A program made the position numbers and the translations under genes. From Roseicyclus sp041163945 (GTDB lineage: Bacteria; Pseudomonadota; Alphaproteobacteria; Rhodobacterales; Rhodobacteraceae), in the NCBI GenBank assembly GCA_041163945.1, contig JBEAQJ010000098.1:1-34741 (forward strand): a stretch of 34,741 bases of DNA. The letters run 5' to 3'. Shown here piece after piece: positions 18,461 to 26,512 of the stretch. Positions within the stretch are counted from its first letter, which is position 1. The number at the start of each line of letters is the position of its first letter. The notes beneath the pieces are model-generated. The model saw nothing but the letters and a program-made list of their open reading frames with translations, was not told the DNA's origin and did not search any database.

Positions 18461-18481
18461 GGCCCGGCACGGGCATATCTG

Positions 18482-19174
18482 CTATTCTGCCGCCTCGTTG
18501 CGCGCGCTGCGCCATGTCGATGTCAGCGCCTCGGGGCTCAAGACATGGACCATGCTGTCAGGGGCAAACACCTCGGGCTCATCGGCCGTCAGGCGCCCCG
18601 GAAAGGCAAGCACCGGTAGCCCGGCCGCCCGTGCCGCTTCAAGCGCGGCCGGTGTATCGGCCACCGCCACCGTGCGCCCCTGTCCGACGCCCAGCTGGGT
18701 CAGCGCGGCCACCATGCCCGCGGGATGGGGCGGGCGGTGGCCGACATCGTCGCGCAGGATCGCCACGTCGAACGCCACACCGCCGCGTTCGCGCGCCGTG
18801 GCTTTCAACAAGGCGCGCACGGGCTCAAGGTCCGAGCGGCTGACCAAGGCCAGCTTTACCCCGCCGCGCGCCGCCCAGTTCATCACCCGTGCCACCCCCG
18901 GCCGCAGCGGCACGCCCCCGGCCAGCATGGTGGCGAAATGTTTTTGGTGCGTCCGGTCCAGCATGTCAGAGGCCACGACCTGGCCCAGATGGGCCGCGTA
19001 ACGGGCCGCCAGCTGGCGATCCCCGCCCGGGCGCATCAGCTCGGCATAGACATCCCACGACCAGTTCCAGCCGATCCCATGGGTGCGGAACGCCGCGTTC
19101 CACGCGGCGCGGTCCAGTTCCGCCACCTCTGCCAGCGTGCCGATGCCGCCGAAAACGACTGCTTCCAATGTCAT
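18482..19174 (-). CDS. HAD-superfamily protein with degenerate catalytic motif I
   Basis: CbbY/GPH-like HAD fold of 230 residues. Motif I, normally FDxDGTL, reads FGGIGTLAEV at about residues 8-17, so both catalytic aspartates are absent. Motif II is LVSRSD, the motif III region is HRPPHP (Arg where Lys is usual), and motif IV is VADTPAALEAARAAG. The helical cap lies between motifs I and II (LDRAAWNAAFRTHGI and following). The start at 19174 has GGAGAG 6 nt upstream. Because motif I is intact apart from the aspartates, this looks like a conserved non-phosphatase family rather than a decaying gene. It may act as a binding protein. It is transcribed toward DUF465; its own promoter must lie in 19175-19313. 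Confidence 0.75.
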   Translation of the reverse strand: MTLEAVVFGGIGTLAEVAELDRAAWNAAFRTHGIGWNWSWDVYAELMRPGGDRQLAARYAAHLGQVVASDMLDRTHQKHFATMLAGGVPLRPGVARVMNWAARGGVKLALVSRSDLEPVRALLKATARERGGVAFDVAILRDDVGHRPPHPAGMVAALTQLGVGQGRTVAVADTPAALEAARAAGLPVLAFPGRLTADEPEVFAPDSMVHVLSPEALTSTWRSARNEAAE

Positions 19175-19313
19175 GTGTCTCTCCCTGATCACAGGGCAAC
19201 CGGCTTGGCGTCCTTCGCGCAAGATGGGATCGAAAGATGCCGCACTGCAGCACGACGCTTTGGCGCAAGCCTGTGCGGGTCTTTGCACGAATGCACAATT
19301 AACAGGCGAAACC

Positions 19314-19337
19314 AAAAACCCGCATTCAAGCTACGGG
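19314..19337 (-). terminator. Rho-independent terminator of the EamA gene
   Basis: On the minus strand CCCGTA, a 7 nt loop and TGCGGG form a 6 bp stem (one G-U pair) followed by TTTTT. The stop codon of the EamA gene lies in the loop, so the stem overlaps the gene end. Confidence 0.65.
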
Positions 19338-20300
19338 CGCATCGGCGGGGGGTGGATTTGGCGGGTTGGTGGTCTTGCGCCGTGCCTCGCGCCAGGTCAC
19401 CACGCTGATCGCGGCGATGATCAACGCGCCGCCCAGCATCACGAACCCATCGGCCGGTTCGCCGAAAACCAGAACGCCCAGAAGCGTGGCCCAGATCAAC
19501 TGCAAGAAGGTCACGGGTTGGGTCACGGCCAGGGGGGCGGCGGCAAAGGCCAGCGTCATGGTATAATGCCCGGCCGTGGCAAGGCTGGCGGTCAGGAACA
19601 GCCAGCCCAGGCTGTCCCAGCCGATCGGCACCCAGACGGCCCATGCAAAGGGCAGCAAGATCACCGGTACGATCACCGACAGCATGAACACCACCACTTG
19701 CGGCTTGGCTTTGCCGGTCAGGAACTTGGCCATGAAATAACTGCCCGCCATCGCCACCGCCGTGAACAGCATCGCGATGTGGCCGATGTCGATGTCGCGA
19801 AAGCCCGGGCGCACGATGATCAGCGTGCCCAGAAACGCCGTGCCCACCGCCGCGATCCGCCACGGGCCCAGCCGTTCGCCCAGAAACAGCACCGCCAGCA
19901 ACATGACATAGATCGGGTTCAGGTAATTCAGGGCGGTCACATCGGCGATGGGGATCCGGGTCATCGAATAGAACCACAACATCACCGCCACCGCATGACA
20001 GGCCCCGCGCAGCCCGAACAGGCCCCATGTCCGCCGATCCAGTTGCGCCGCGCGCACGGCCGGCCACATCGGGATCAGAAAGATCAGCCCCAGCGCATAG
20101 CGCAAAAACGCCGATTGGGCGGCCGGGATCTCGGTTCCGACCATCTTGACGCTGGCGGTGACGGCCACAAAGCACAAGCCGGTCAGCATCATCCACAAGA
20201 TGCCGGCCAGCGCGCGCGCGGGCGGCGTCACCGGCGCGGGGGTTTTGGGGGCATTGGGGGGGTGGATTGCCATGGGCATGACATGACGCAGGCCAGCCAT
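19326..20300 (-). CDS. EamA/DMT family permease (10 TM)
   Basis: Drug/metabolite transporter superfamily permease of 324 residues with two EamA repeats of about five helices each. Hydrophobic segments include GILWMMLTGLCFVAVTASV, AFLRYALGLIFLIPMW, ALNYLNPIYVMLLAVLFLGE (the conserved proline-bearing helix) and, in the second repeat, QLIWATLLGVLVFGEPADGF. The N-terminus carries a proline-rich cytoplasmic leader. ATGs at 20300, 20279 and 20273 are in frame; 20300 was kept because it sits 13 bp after the LysE stop with TGGA before it. It is probably co-transcribed with the LysE gene. The exported substrate is unknown. Confidence 0.86.
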   Translation of the reverse strand: MAGLRHVMPMAIHPPNAPKTPAPVTPPARALAGILWMMLTGLCFVAVTASVKMVGTEIPAAQSAFLRYALGLIFLIPMWPAVRAAQLDRRTWGLFGLRGACHAVAVMLWFYSMTRIPIADVTALNYLNPIYVMLLAVLFLGERLGPWRIAAVGTAFLGTLIIVRPGFRDIDIGHIAMLFTAVAMAGSYFMAKFLTGKAKPQVVVFMLSVIVPVILLPFAWAVWVPIGWDSLGWLFLTASLATAGHYTMTLAFAAAPLAVTQPVTFLQLIWATLLGVLVFGEPADGFVMLGGALIIAAISVVTWREARRKTTNPPNPPPADAPVA

Positions 20301-20313
20301 ACTGTCCAGCGGA

Positions 20314-20919
20314 TCAACCGCTTGCGATCAGCTTGACCGCCAGGGCCAGCATGGTCAGCCCCACCACCCCGTCCAGCATCCGCCATGCCGCGGGGCGGGC
20401 AAAGATCGGGGCAAGCCCCCGCGCGCCATAGCCCAGAAGACCGAAAAACAGCACCGATGCGCACAGCGCCCCGCCGCCAAAGGCCCATCGGCCCGGCCCA
20501 TAGGTCGCGGCCACCGCCCCGATCAGCCCGACCGTATCCAGATAGACATGCGGATTGGCCCATGTCAGCACCAGCGCCGTGCCGATGGCCTTGCGCAACG
20601 ACCCGGCCGCATCGCCCGCCGTCTCAAGCGCGGCATTGGCTGTCCGCGCTGCGGCCAGGCTGCGCAGGCCATAGACCAGCAAGAAAGCCGCCCCGCCCCA
20701 ACGCATGGCCGTGATGACCCAAGGCGCGACCGCCGACAGCGCCCCGAAACCCGCCACCCCGGAAAAGATCAGCACCGCCTCCGACAGGCAGCACACCGCC
20801 ACGACCGCACCCACATGCGCGCGCCGCAGCCCTTGGCGCAGCACGAATGCATTCTGCGCACCGATCGCAAGGATCAGGCTGAACGACAGGGCAAAGCCCG
20901 CGATCCAGGCGGTGGTCAT
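20314..20919 (-). CDS. LysE/ArgO family amino-acid exporter
   Basis: Basic amino-acid efflux protein of 201 residues with five to six helices. The family signature near the N-terminus, SLILAIGAQNAFVLRQGLRR, matches LysE/ArgO closely. A second hallmark is TWANPHVYLDTVGLIGA, with the conserved Asn-Pro in the second half. The start at 20919 has GGAG 6 nt upstream, the same GGAGCCCCCCATG arrangement seen at the Rid gene. No LysG/ArgP regulator is adjacent in the window. It leads into the EamA permease gene 13 bp downstream. Whether it prefers arginine, lysine or another substrate cannot be read from sequence. Confidence 0.9.
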   Translation of the reverse strand: MTTAWIAGFALSFSLILAIGAQNAFVLRQGLRRAHVGAVVAVCCLSEAVLIFSGVAGFGALSAVAPWVITAMRWGGAAFLLVYGLRSLAAARTANAALETAGDAAGSLRKAIGTALVLTWANPHVYLDTVGLIGAVAATYGPGRWAFGGGALCASVLFFGLLGYGARGLAPIFARPAAWRMLDGVVGLTMLALAVKLIASG

Positions 20920-20964
20920 GGGGGGCTCCGTTCGGGTGGCGGCCGCGCCGATCCAGCGGTCAGA

Positions 20965-22203
20965 TCAGGGCAGGTAATCGGTCGGATCGACCGATTCAAA
21001 GCCGCGACGCACCTCGAAATGCAAGAACGCGGGGCTGCCGCCGCCGATTTCGGCGATGGCCTGGCCGCGCGCCACGCTGTCGCCCCGGGCCACCGCGATG
21101 TTGCGGATATTGGCATAGACTGTCAGCAACCCGTCGGGGTGGCGCACCACCAGGATCGGAACCTGCTCGGTGTCTTGCGTGATCGCGGCCACTTCGCCAT
21201 CGCCTGCCGCCCGCACGGGCGTGCCGCTGGGTGCCGCGATGTCGATGCCTTCATTGCCATTGCCGTAGGGTCGAATGATGTCGCCGGACACGGGCATGGC
21301 AAAGCGCGCGCTGCTGGCAGGCGCGGGGGCCGGTTCGGGTGCGGGGGCCGGTTCGGCGGTGGTCGGGCTTGGCGTGGGGGATGCAGCCGGGGCCGGCGCC
21401 GGCGCTGTCGTTGCGGCCGACGTGGGGCGGGGGGCGGGTGTGGCCGCCGGTTCCGGGGCAGGCGGCGCAGGCCGGGCCACCTGTTCGATGGGCGCGGGCA
21501 GGGGCGTGGCCGCCGAAGGCGGAAGCGGCGCCACGCTTGCCCCGGGGGCGCTGGCCGCCGTCGGGGCGGTTGCGGGTTGCAAGACGATGGGAATGATCAG
21601 GAATTGCCCTTCGCGCACTGCCAGATCGGGCCCCAGCCCGTTCCATTCGGCCAGCGCGCGCACCGACACGTTGTAGAGCCGCGCGATGGAATAGGCCGTT
21701 TCCCCACGCCCGACCCGGTGGCGTACCGGTTCCGACCCCGCCTGACCCGCCGGTCCGGTGCCGGATGCGGCGCCGGGGGTGCGCGCCTCGGCGGCGGCAA
21801 TGGCGCTTGACGCAATGGCCGTGATGTCGCCCCCCGATATGGGGCCCGATGTGGGGCCCGGCGCGACCCGACCCGGCACCGCCAGAACCTCGTCTGCGCG
21901 CAAGGGATCGGTGGCGTTGCGGCCGTTGAAGCGGGCCAAGGCATCGGGCGACAGCCCGATCCGGTTGGCCACGTCGGCCACCGTGTCGCCCCGATTGGCC
22001 ACGACCATCTGGTAGCTGTCATAGCTGATCAGCCCATTGGCATCCGGGGCCGGGCGCGGTTCGGCCTGACCCGCCCCGCGGGTGGAAATCCGGTCGGGCC
22101 GCAGGTCGAAATCCAGATCCGAACCGACACAGCCCGCCAGCAGCGGCAGGCAAAGACCAATGGCAATCAGGGGCACGCGGGGCATCGGCATCGCTGGGCT
22201 CAT
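20965..22203 (-). CDS. NlpD-like lipoprotein: two LysM domains plus degenerate M23 (LytM) domain
   Basis: Envelope lipoprotein likely to bind peptidoglycan and activate cell-separation amidases. The N-terminus has a signal peptide with lipobox LLAGC (PRVPLIAIGLCLPLLAGC). Two LysM repeats follow: NRGDTVADVANRIGLSPDAL with NGRNATDPL, and VGRGETAYSIARLYNVSVRA with NGLGPDL. A long Pro/Ala linker leads to the LytM domain (GIDIAAPSGTPVRAAGDGEV to LHFEVRRG). Zinc-binding positions are altered: N-E-G-I-D replaces HxGID, YANI replaces YAHL, and FLHFE replaces HLHFE. It is therefore probably not a peptidase. The start is uncertain; 22203, 22191 and 22185 all leave a good signal peptide. Neighbours pcm and surE match the classical surE-pcm-nlpD order. 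Confidence 0.85.
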   Translation of the reverse strand: MSPAMPMPRVPLIAIGLCLPLLAGCVGSDLDFDLRPDRISTRGAGQAEPRPAPDANGLISYDSYQMVVANRGDTVADVANRIGLSPDALARFNGRNATDPLRADEVLAVPGRVAPGPTSGPISGGDITAIASSAIAAAEARTPGAASGTGPAGQAGSEPVRHRVGRGETAYSIARLYNVSVRALAEWNGLGPDLAVREGQFLIIPIVLQPATAPTAASAPGASVAPLPPSAATPLPAPIEQVARPAPPAPEPAATPAPRPTSAATTAPAPAPAASPTPSPTTAEPAPAPEPAPAPASSARFAMPVSGDIIRPYGNGNEGIDIAAPSGTPVRAAGDGEVAAITQDTEQVPILVVRHPDGLLTVYANIRNIAVARGDSVARGQAIAEIGGGSPAFLHFEVRRGFESVDPTDYLP

Positions 22204-22294
22204 CCTCAATCGGTGGGGCTGGGTCACAGCCGGTCACACACATCTTGCAGCCCCGTGGTGCGGGGTCTTGGCGTCGGTCATGTTCTACATCGAA

Positions 22295-22318
22295 ACGGGG
22301 CACAGGATAAAGCCCCGT
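22295..22318 (-). terminator. Hairpin downstream of pcm
   Basis: Minus strand: ACGGGGC, loop TTTATCCTGT, GCCCCGT, then TT. A 7 bp perfect stem lies 37 bp after the pcm stop and before the NlpD-like start. The short U-run makes it a modest terminator or processing hairpin. Confidence 0.45.
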
Positions 22319-22354
22319 GGCAGCCTCCGGCCCAAGGGCGCGTCTGCGCAAGCG

Positions 22355-23005
22355 TCAATCCCGGGGCAGCCCGTCGATCAGCGGCACGAAACGGACCGGC
22401 ATCAGCTCGTCATAGTCAAAGCCCGCGCCTTCGGGCCGCCGGGTGACCCGGATCAGGCTTTGCACGGTGTCCGATTGGCCCACGGGCACGACCATGACAC
22501 CGCCCGGCTTGAGCTGTTGGAGCAGCGGGCCCGGCGGGTCCTCGGCGGCGGCGGTCACAAGGATCCGGTCGAACGGCCCCTGGTCGGGCAGGCCGAAGCT
22601 TCCGTCGCCGGTCAGCACGGTGATGTTGCTCAGCCCCAGTTCGGCAAAGCGCGCTTCGGCTGCGCGCGTCAGGGTCCGGTGGCGGTCGATGGTGTAGACA
22701 CGGCGCGCCAGCGCGCCCAGGATCGCGGCCTGATAGCCCGAGCCCGTGCCGATTTCGAGCACGGTATCGCGCGGCTGCACGCCCAGGGCCTGTGTCATCA
22801 GCCCCACGATCGAGGGTTGGCTGATGGTCTGGCCCGATGCGATGGGCAGCGGCATGTCCTCATAGGCGCGGTCGGCGAAATGGCCACGCACGAAATGCCC
22901 CCGGTCGATGGTTTCCATGGCCTTGAGCACGCGCACATCCGTCACGCCCTTCTGGCGCAGCTGGAACAGGAACTGCATTTTGCGCGTCGCTTCCTCAGGG
23001 GTCAT
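22355..23005 (-). CDS. pcm: Protein-L-isoaspartate O-methyltransferase
   Basis: Repairs isomerised aspartyl residues using S-adenosylmethionine in the cytoplasm. The 216-residue protein has the family pre-motif YEDMPLPIASGQTISQPSIV and the SAM-binding motif I VLEIGTGSGYQAAILGALA. It continues with VYTIDRH and motif II/III GPFDRILVTAAAEDPP and LKPGGVMVVPVG. The ATG at 23005 overlaps the surE stop as ATGA, which implies translational coupling with surE. Length and motifs are complete. Confidence 0.95.
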   Translation of the reverse strand: MTPEEATRKMQFLFQLRQKGVTDVRVLKAMETIDRGHFVRGHFADRAYEDMPLPIASGQTISQPSIVGLMTQALGVQPRDTVLEIGTGSGYQAAILGALARRVYTIDRHRTLTRAAEARFAELGLSNITVLTGDGSFGLPDQGPFDRILVTAAAEDPPGPLLQQLKPGGVMVVPVGQSDTVQSLIRVTRRPEGAGFDYDELMPVRFVPLIDGLPRD

Positions 23006-23787
23006 TCCAGCGCCGCCCTCAGGCTGTCGAGCCGGTCATGCGCCGTCAGGTCGACACGCATCGGCGTGACGGAAATATAGCCATCCAGATTGGCATGGGC
23101 GTCGGTTCCCGGCGCCGTCGGCACATCCTGGCGCCCGCCCTTGATCCACAAGAAGCGCCGCCCGTTGGGCGATACCTGTGCCTCGATGCCAAAGCGGGTG
23201 TCACGGCGATACCCTTGGGCGGTGACGCGCGTGCCCTTGACCTCGGCGGCGGGCAAGGGTGGGAAATTCACATTGTAGAACACCCGGTAATCGGTCTGGT
23301 CCCAGTGGCCATTGTCCAGCAGCTTGCGGATCACGCCCGCCCCGTGATGGGCGGCTGCCTCGAAGCTGTTGCCCAGCGTGATGTTGCCCGGACCATAGTA
23401 TTGCGACAGCGCGATGGCGGGCAGACCTTGCAGCGCCGCCTCCATCGCGCCGCCGATGGTGCCCGAATAGAGCACGTTTTCCGCCGCATTGTTGCCCCGG
23501 TTCACGCCCGACAGCACCAGATCGGGCGGGTTGCCCGCCAGCACGTCGTAAAGCCCCGCCAGAACGCAATCGGCGGGCGATCCTTCGGCGGCGAAGCGGC
23601 GCGGCCCCAGTTCCGCGATCATCGTGGGATGGATATACGAGATGCAGTGCCCCACGCCCGATTGCTCAAAGGCGGGTGCGACGGTCCAGACCTCACCCTT
23701 GGGGCCGGCAAGCTCGGCTGCGATGGCTTCCAGCACCGAAAGGCCGGGGGCGTTGATGCCATCGTCATTGGTCAGCAAGATGCGCAT
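23002..23787 (-). CDS. surE: 5'/3'-nucleotidase SurE
   Basis: Metal-dependent nucleoside monophosphate phosphatase and survival protein. The 261-residue sequence begins MRILLTNDDGINAPGLSVLE, which contains the metal-binding DD pair. It has APAFEQSGVGHCISY, the second ligand motif SGVNRGNNAAENVLYSGTIG and NVNFPPLP. All known metal ligands (Asp8, Asp9, the Ser in EQSG, the Asn in GVNRG) are present. It overlaps pcm by 4 nt. A REP-like double hairpin lies upstream in the gap to the next gene, so it may have its own promoter there. Confidence 0.96.
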   Translation of the reverse strand: MRILLTNDDGINAPGLSVLEAIAAELAGPKGEVWTVAPAFEQSGVGHCISYIHPTMIAELGPRRFAAEGSPADCVLAGLYDVLAGNPPDLVLSGVNRGNNAAENVLYSGTIGGAMEAALQGLPAIALSQYYGPGNITLGNSFEAAAHHGAGVIRKLLDNGHWDQTDYRVFYNVNFPPLPAAEVKGTRVTAQGYRRDTRFGIEAQVSPNGRRFLWIKGGRQDVPTAPGTDAHANLDGYISVTPMRVDLTAHDRLDSLRAALE

Positions 23788-23874
23788 GGGGATGTCCGGC
23801 AGGGGTCAGTGTCGGTTTCGGTCTAGCCGCTGGGCGGCGTTGCGGCAAGCGCCCTGCAGGGTTTCGGCCGGGCT

Positions 23875-23934
23875 GGGGGCGCTGCCCCCGTCCCGTTCCG
23901 GGACCCCCCCGGAGTATTTGGACAGCAAAGATGG
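23875..23934. repeat. REP-like double-hairpin intergenic element
   Basis: GGGGGC-GCT-GCCCCC (23875-23889) is followed with no gap by GTCCCG-TTC-CGGGAC (23890-23904). A C-run and GGAGTATTTGGACAGCAAAG complete the element. Paired GC hairpins followed by a GTATTT-GGACAG-AAAGA tail are, from memory, a recurrent intergenic repeat in Rhodobacteraceae. Only one copy is in the window, so the repeat status is recalled rather than shown. It lies between surE and the TspO-like gene. Confidence 0.55.
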
Positions 23935-23936
23935 GA

Positions 23937-24602
23937 TCAGGTGCGTGCCAGGCGAACGGCGAACCCGAGCAGCACCAGCGCGCCCAACCCGGCCGCGATG
24001 CCGAAGGCGCTGGCGCCATTGGCGGCCACCACGCCGACAAGCGCCCAGGCCACCGCGATGGGGTAGCTGGCGACGCGCAGGCGTTGTGTCAGCCCCGCCG
24101 CGAGCAGCAGCGCGACGAAGAGCATGATCCAGCTGACCGTCCTCTCGGAGCCAAGCTCGTGGCCGATCGCGACCGTGCCCAGCGCCACGCAAGACGCCGC
24201 GGTCAACCAACCGGCATAAAGCCCCACGGGCCAGGCCAACCAGGCCCGATCGCGCGCGGGGGCGCGGCGCAGCGCCATGACCGCGCCGAAAAGCATCAGC
24301 CAGATCAAGACGGTGGCCGTCACGGGGGCGCTGAGCGCCACCGCGATCCAGCTGGCCCCGATGGCCAGGCTGGCGATCAGCGCGCCGCGCGGGGCATCCC
24401 AATCGGGGGCGGTGTCGCGGCGGATCAGCCCAAAGCCAGCCGAGGCCAGCAGCCACAGATAGATCACGCCCCAGATCGAAAAGGCATAGCCCGCCGGTTG
24501 GATCGGTGGGCGCAGGACAGGGATCGGCATCTGCGCGGGATCGAACCCGGTAAAGGGTTGGGTCACAAGCGGCGACACCACGAAGGCCAGGCTTGCCACC
24601 AT
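23937..24602 (-). CDS. Eight-helix, tryptophan-rich membrane protein (TspO-like)
   Basis: Integral membrane protein of about 221 residues. The region RPPIQPAGYAFSIWGVIYLW resembles proteins annotated as tryptophan-rich sensory (TspO/MBR) proteins in Rhodobacterales. However, about eight hydrophobic segments can be counted, more than the five of classical TspO, so the assignment is tentative. Tryptophans recur in SWIAVALSA, LIWLMLFGA, WLAWPVGLYAGW and VSWIMLF. The start is uncertain: ATG 24602 was chosen; GTG 24605 has GAAGG 8 nt upstream; a TTG at about 24665 would overlap the serS stop. It lies 55 bp after serS on the same strand and may be read through from it. Confidence 0.7.
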   Translation of the reverse strand: MVASLAFVVSPLVTQPFTGFDPAQMPIPVLRPPIQPAGYAFSIWGVIYLWLLASAGFGLIRRDTAPDWDAPRGALIASLAIGASWIAVALSAPVTATVLIWLMLFGAVMALRRAPARDRAWLAWPVGLYAGWLTAASCVALGTVAIGHELGSERTVSWIMLFVALLLAAGLTQRLRVASYPIAVAWALVGVVAANGASAFGIAAGLGALVLLGFAVRLART

Positions 24603-24657
24603 CACCAGCACCGCCTTCAGCTTGGCGCCATCGGTCGGGTCGTCAGGGCGTTCGAGA

Positions 24658-25950
24658 TCAGGCAAGGGTTCCCTCGGGGGTGATGCAGGTCTTGCCCCCG
24701 ATATAGGGATGCAGCGCCGCCGGGATAAGCACCGAGCCATCGGCCTGCTGGCCATTTTCCAGAACCGCGATCAGGCAGCGCCCCACGGCCAGCCCCGACC
24801 CGTTCAATGTGTGCACGAATTCCGGCTTGCCTCCGCCTGCGGGGCGGAACCGGGCGTTCATGCGGCGCGCCTGGAAATCGCCGCAGGTCGAGACCGAGCT
24901 GATTTCGCGGTAGGTGTTCTGGCCGGGCAGCCAGGCTTCGATGTCATAGGTGCGCCGCGCCCCGAAGCCCATGTCGCCGGTGCACAAAACCACCGTGCGA
25001 TAAGGAATGGCGAGCCGTTCCAAAATGCCCTCGGCGCAGCGCAACATGCGTTTTTGTTCGGCATCGGATTGGTCGGGATGGGTGATCGAGACCATTTCGA
25101 CCTTTTCGAACTGGTGCTGGCGCAGCATGCCGGCGGTGTCGCGACCGGCTGATCCGGCCTCGGAGCGGAAGCACAGCGAATGGGCGGTGAAGCGCTTGGG
25201 CAGATCGGTTTCGTCCAGAATTTCGCCCGCCACGATGTTGGTCAGCGACACCTCGGAGGTGGGGATCAGCCACCAGCCATTGGTGGTTTGGTAGCTGTCT
25301 TCGCCGAATTTCGGCAGCTGGCCGGTGCCGAACATGGTTTCGGGGCGCACCAGCACCGGGCCGTTCACCTCGGTCAGGCCGTTTTCAGCCGTATGCACGT
25401 CGAGCATGAATTGCGTCAGCGCCCGGTGCAGGCGCGCCACGGCGCCCTGCATCACCACAAAGCGCGCGCCCGACAACTTGGCCGCGGTTTCGAAATCAAG
25501 CCCGGGTTTGACCCCCGCGATGTCGTAATGTTCGCGGGCCGCAAAATCGAAGCGGCGCGGCGCGCCCCAGCGGTTGATCTCGACATTGCCGGTTTCGTCG
25601 GTGCCATCGGGCACATCGGCATGGGGCAGGTTGGGGATGGTCGCCAAAAGCGTCTGCAAGGCGTCGTCCTTGGCCTTGGCGTCATCCTCCAGCCGGGCGA
25701 TGGCGTCTTTCTTTTCGGCGACCAGCGCGCGCAGGCGTTCGAATTCCGCATCATCGCCGCGCGCCTTGGCGGCGCCCACATCCCTTGAGGCGGCGTTGCG
25801 TTCGGCCTGTGCGGTTTCGGCCGCCAGAATGCAGGCCCGGCGTGCCTCGTCCAAGGCCAGGATCGCGGGTGATTGCGGCGGCAGCCCCCGGCGCGCAAGG
25901 GCGGCATCGAAGGCGTCCGGGTTGTCGCGGATGGCGCGGATATCGTGCAT
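24658..25950 (-). CDS. serS: Seryl-tRNA synthetase
   Basis: Charges tRNA-Ser and tRNA-Sec with serine. The 430-residue length is normal. The N-terminal coiled-coil arm spans about residues 25-110 (from LDEARRACILAAETAQAERN to LVAEKKDAIARLEDDAKAKD). The class II core follows, with motif 2 FRSEAGSAGRDTAGMLRQHQ then FEKVEMVS, and motif 3 NGSGLAVGRCLIAVLENGQ. The start at 25950 (MHDIRAIRDNPDAFDAALAR) fits the family and has GAGG 6 nt upstream. The long upstream reading seen in frame is an artefact of high GC. It is divergent from yajC across 277 bp. Confidence 0.97.
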   Translation of the reverse strand: MHDIRAIRDNPDAFDAALARRGLPPQSPAILALDEARRACILAAETAQAERNAASRDVGAAKARGDDAEFERLRALVAEKKDAIARLEDDAKAKDDALQTLLATIPNLPHADVPDGTDETGNVEINRWGAPRRFDFAAREHYDIAGVKPGLDFETAAKLSGARFVVMQGAVARLHRALTQFMLDVHTAENGLTEVNGPVLVRPETMFGTGQLPKFGEDSYQTTNGWWLIPTSEVSLTNIVAGEILDETDLPKRFTAHSLCFRSEAGSAGRDTAGMLRQHQFEKVEMVSITHPDQSDAEQKRMLRCAEGILERLAIPYRTVVLCTGDMGFGARRTYDIEAWLPGQNTYREISSVSTCGDFQARRMNARFRPAGGGKPEFVHTLNGSGLAVGRCLIAVLENGQQADGSVLIPAALHPYIGGKTCITPEGTLA

Positions 25951-26133
25951 CTTGGGCCTCGGGTCTGGGCGGTCACGGGCCGGGTATGCCAGAGCGGGCG
26001 GCGGGGGAAAAGGGGGCGGGGCGGACGGGGCGTGGCGCGCTTGCCCTTTTGTGGCCCCGCGGCGGCGCGGGTGCGGCCCCTGTGTGGCCCTTGCGCGGCC
26101 TTTGCCCTGCGCCCATGTGACCCGGTGCGCGCC

Positions 26134-26162
26134 TTGCGCTTGGCCATGGGCCTCAGTAGGGT
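26134..26162 (+). promoter_or_regulatory. Candidate promoter for yajC-secD-secF
   Basis: TTGCGC (26134-26139), 17 bp spacer, TAGGGT (26157-26162), about 65 bp before the yajC start. The rest of the 277 bp serS/yajC interval (25951-26227) is GC-rich with no recognisable gene. Weak match; no regulator site identified. Confidence 0.35.
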
Positions 26163-26227
26163 GCGCCGACTTTCGAACGGGGGCTTTGGCGCCCCTGTCC
26201 ACAACGCCACAGAGGACCCCGATAGAT

Positions 26228-26509
26228 ATGGACGCTTTCGCCCAGTTCGTTCCGCTGATCCTGATCTTCGTGATCATGTATTTCCTGCTGATCCGCCCCC
26301 AGCAAAAGAAGCTGAAGGAACATCAGGCCATGATCGCGGCACTGCGCCGGGGCGATGAGATCGTCACGCAGGGCGGGCTGATCGGCAAGATCACCAAGGT
26401 CAAGGACGACGCCGAGGTCGAGGTGGAACTGTCCGAAGGCGTGAAGGTGCGCGTCGTGCGCCCGACCATCGCACAGGTCCGCTCGAAAACAGAACCCGCC
26501 AAGGACTGA
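26228..26509 (+). CDS. yajC: Preprotein translocase subunit YajC
   Basis: Accessory subunit of the Sec holotranslocon with SecDF. The 93-residue protein has one N-terminal helix (FVPLILIFVIMYFLLIRP) followed by the signature QQKKLKEHQAMIAALRRGDE and IVTQGGLIGKITKVKDD. The ATG at 26228 begins MDAFAQFVPL. GAGG lies 12 nt upstream, a long spacing, but no better start exists. It is separated from secD by a strong hairpin. Confidence 0.95.
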   Translation: MDAFAQFVPLILIFVIMYFLLIRPQQKKLKEHQAMIAALRRGDEIVTQGGLIGKITKVKDDAEVEVELSEGVKVRVVRPTIAQVRSKTEPAKD

Positions 26510-26512
26510 TTT

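Noticed and set aside
19280..19310. TTTGCACGAATGCACAA upstream of the HAD gene as a PccR or other palindromic operator
   Set aside because: It is neither TTTGCAAA nor a clean palindrome, and there is no second half-site at 12 bp.
21275..21676. Plus-strand Gly/Ala-rich frame
   Set aside because: Antisense of the Pro/Ala linker in the NlpD-like protein; repetitive character is inherited from that linker.
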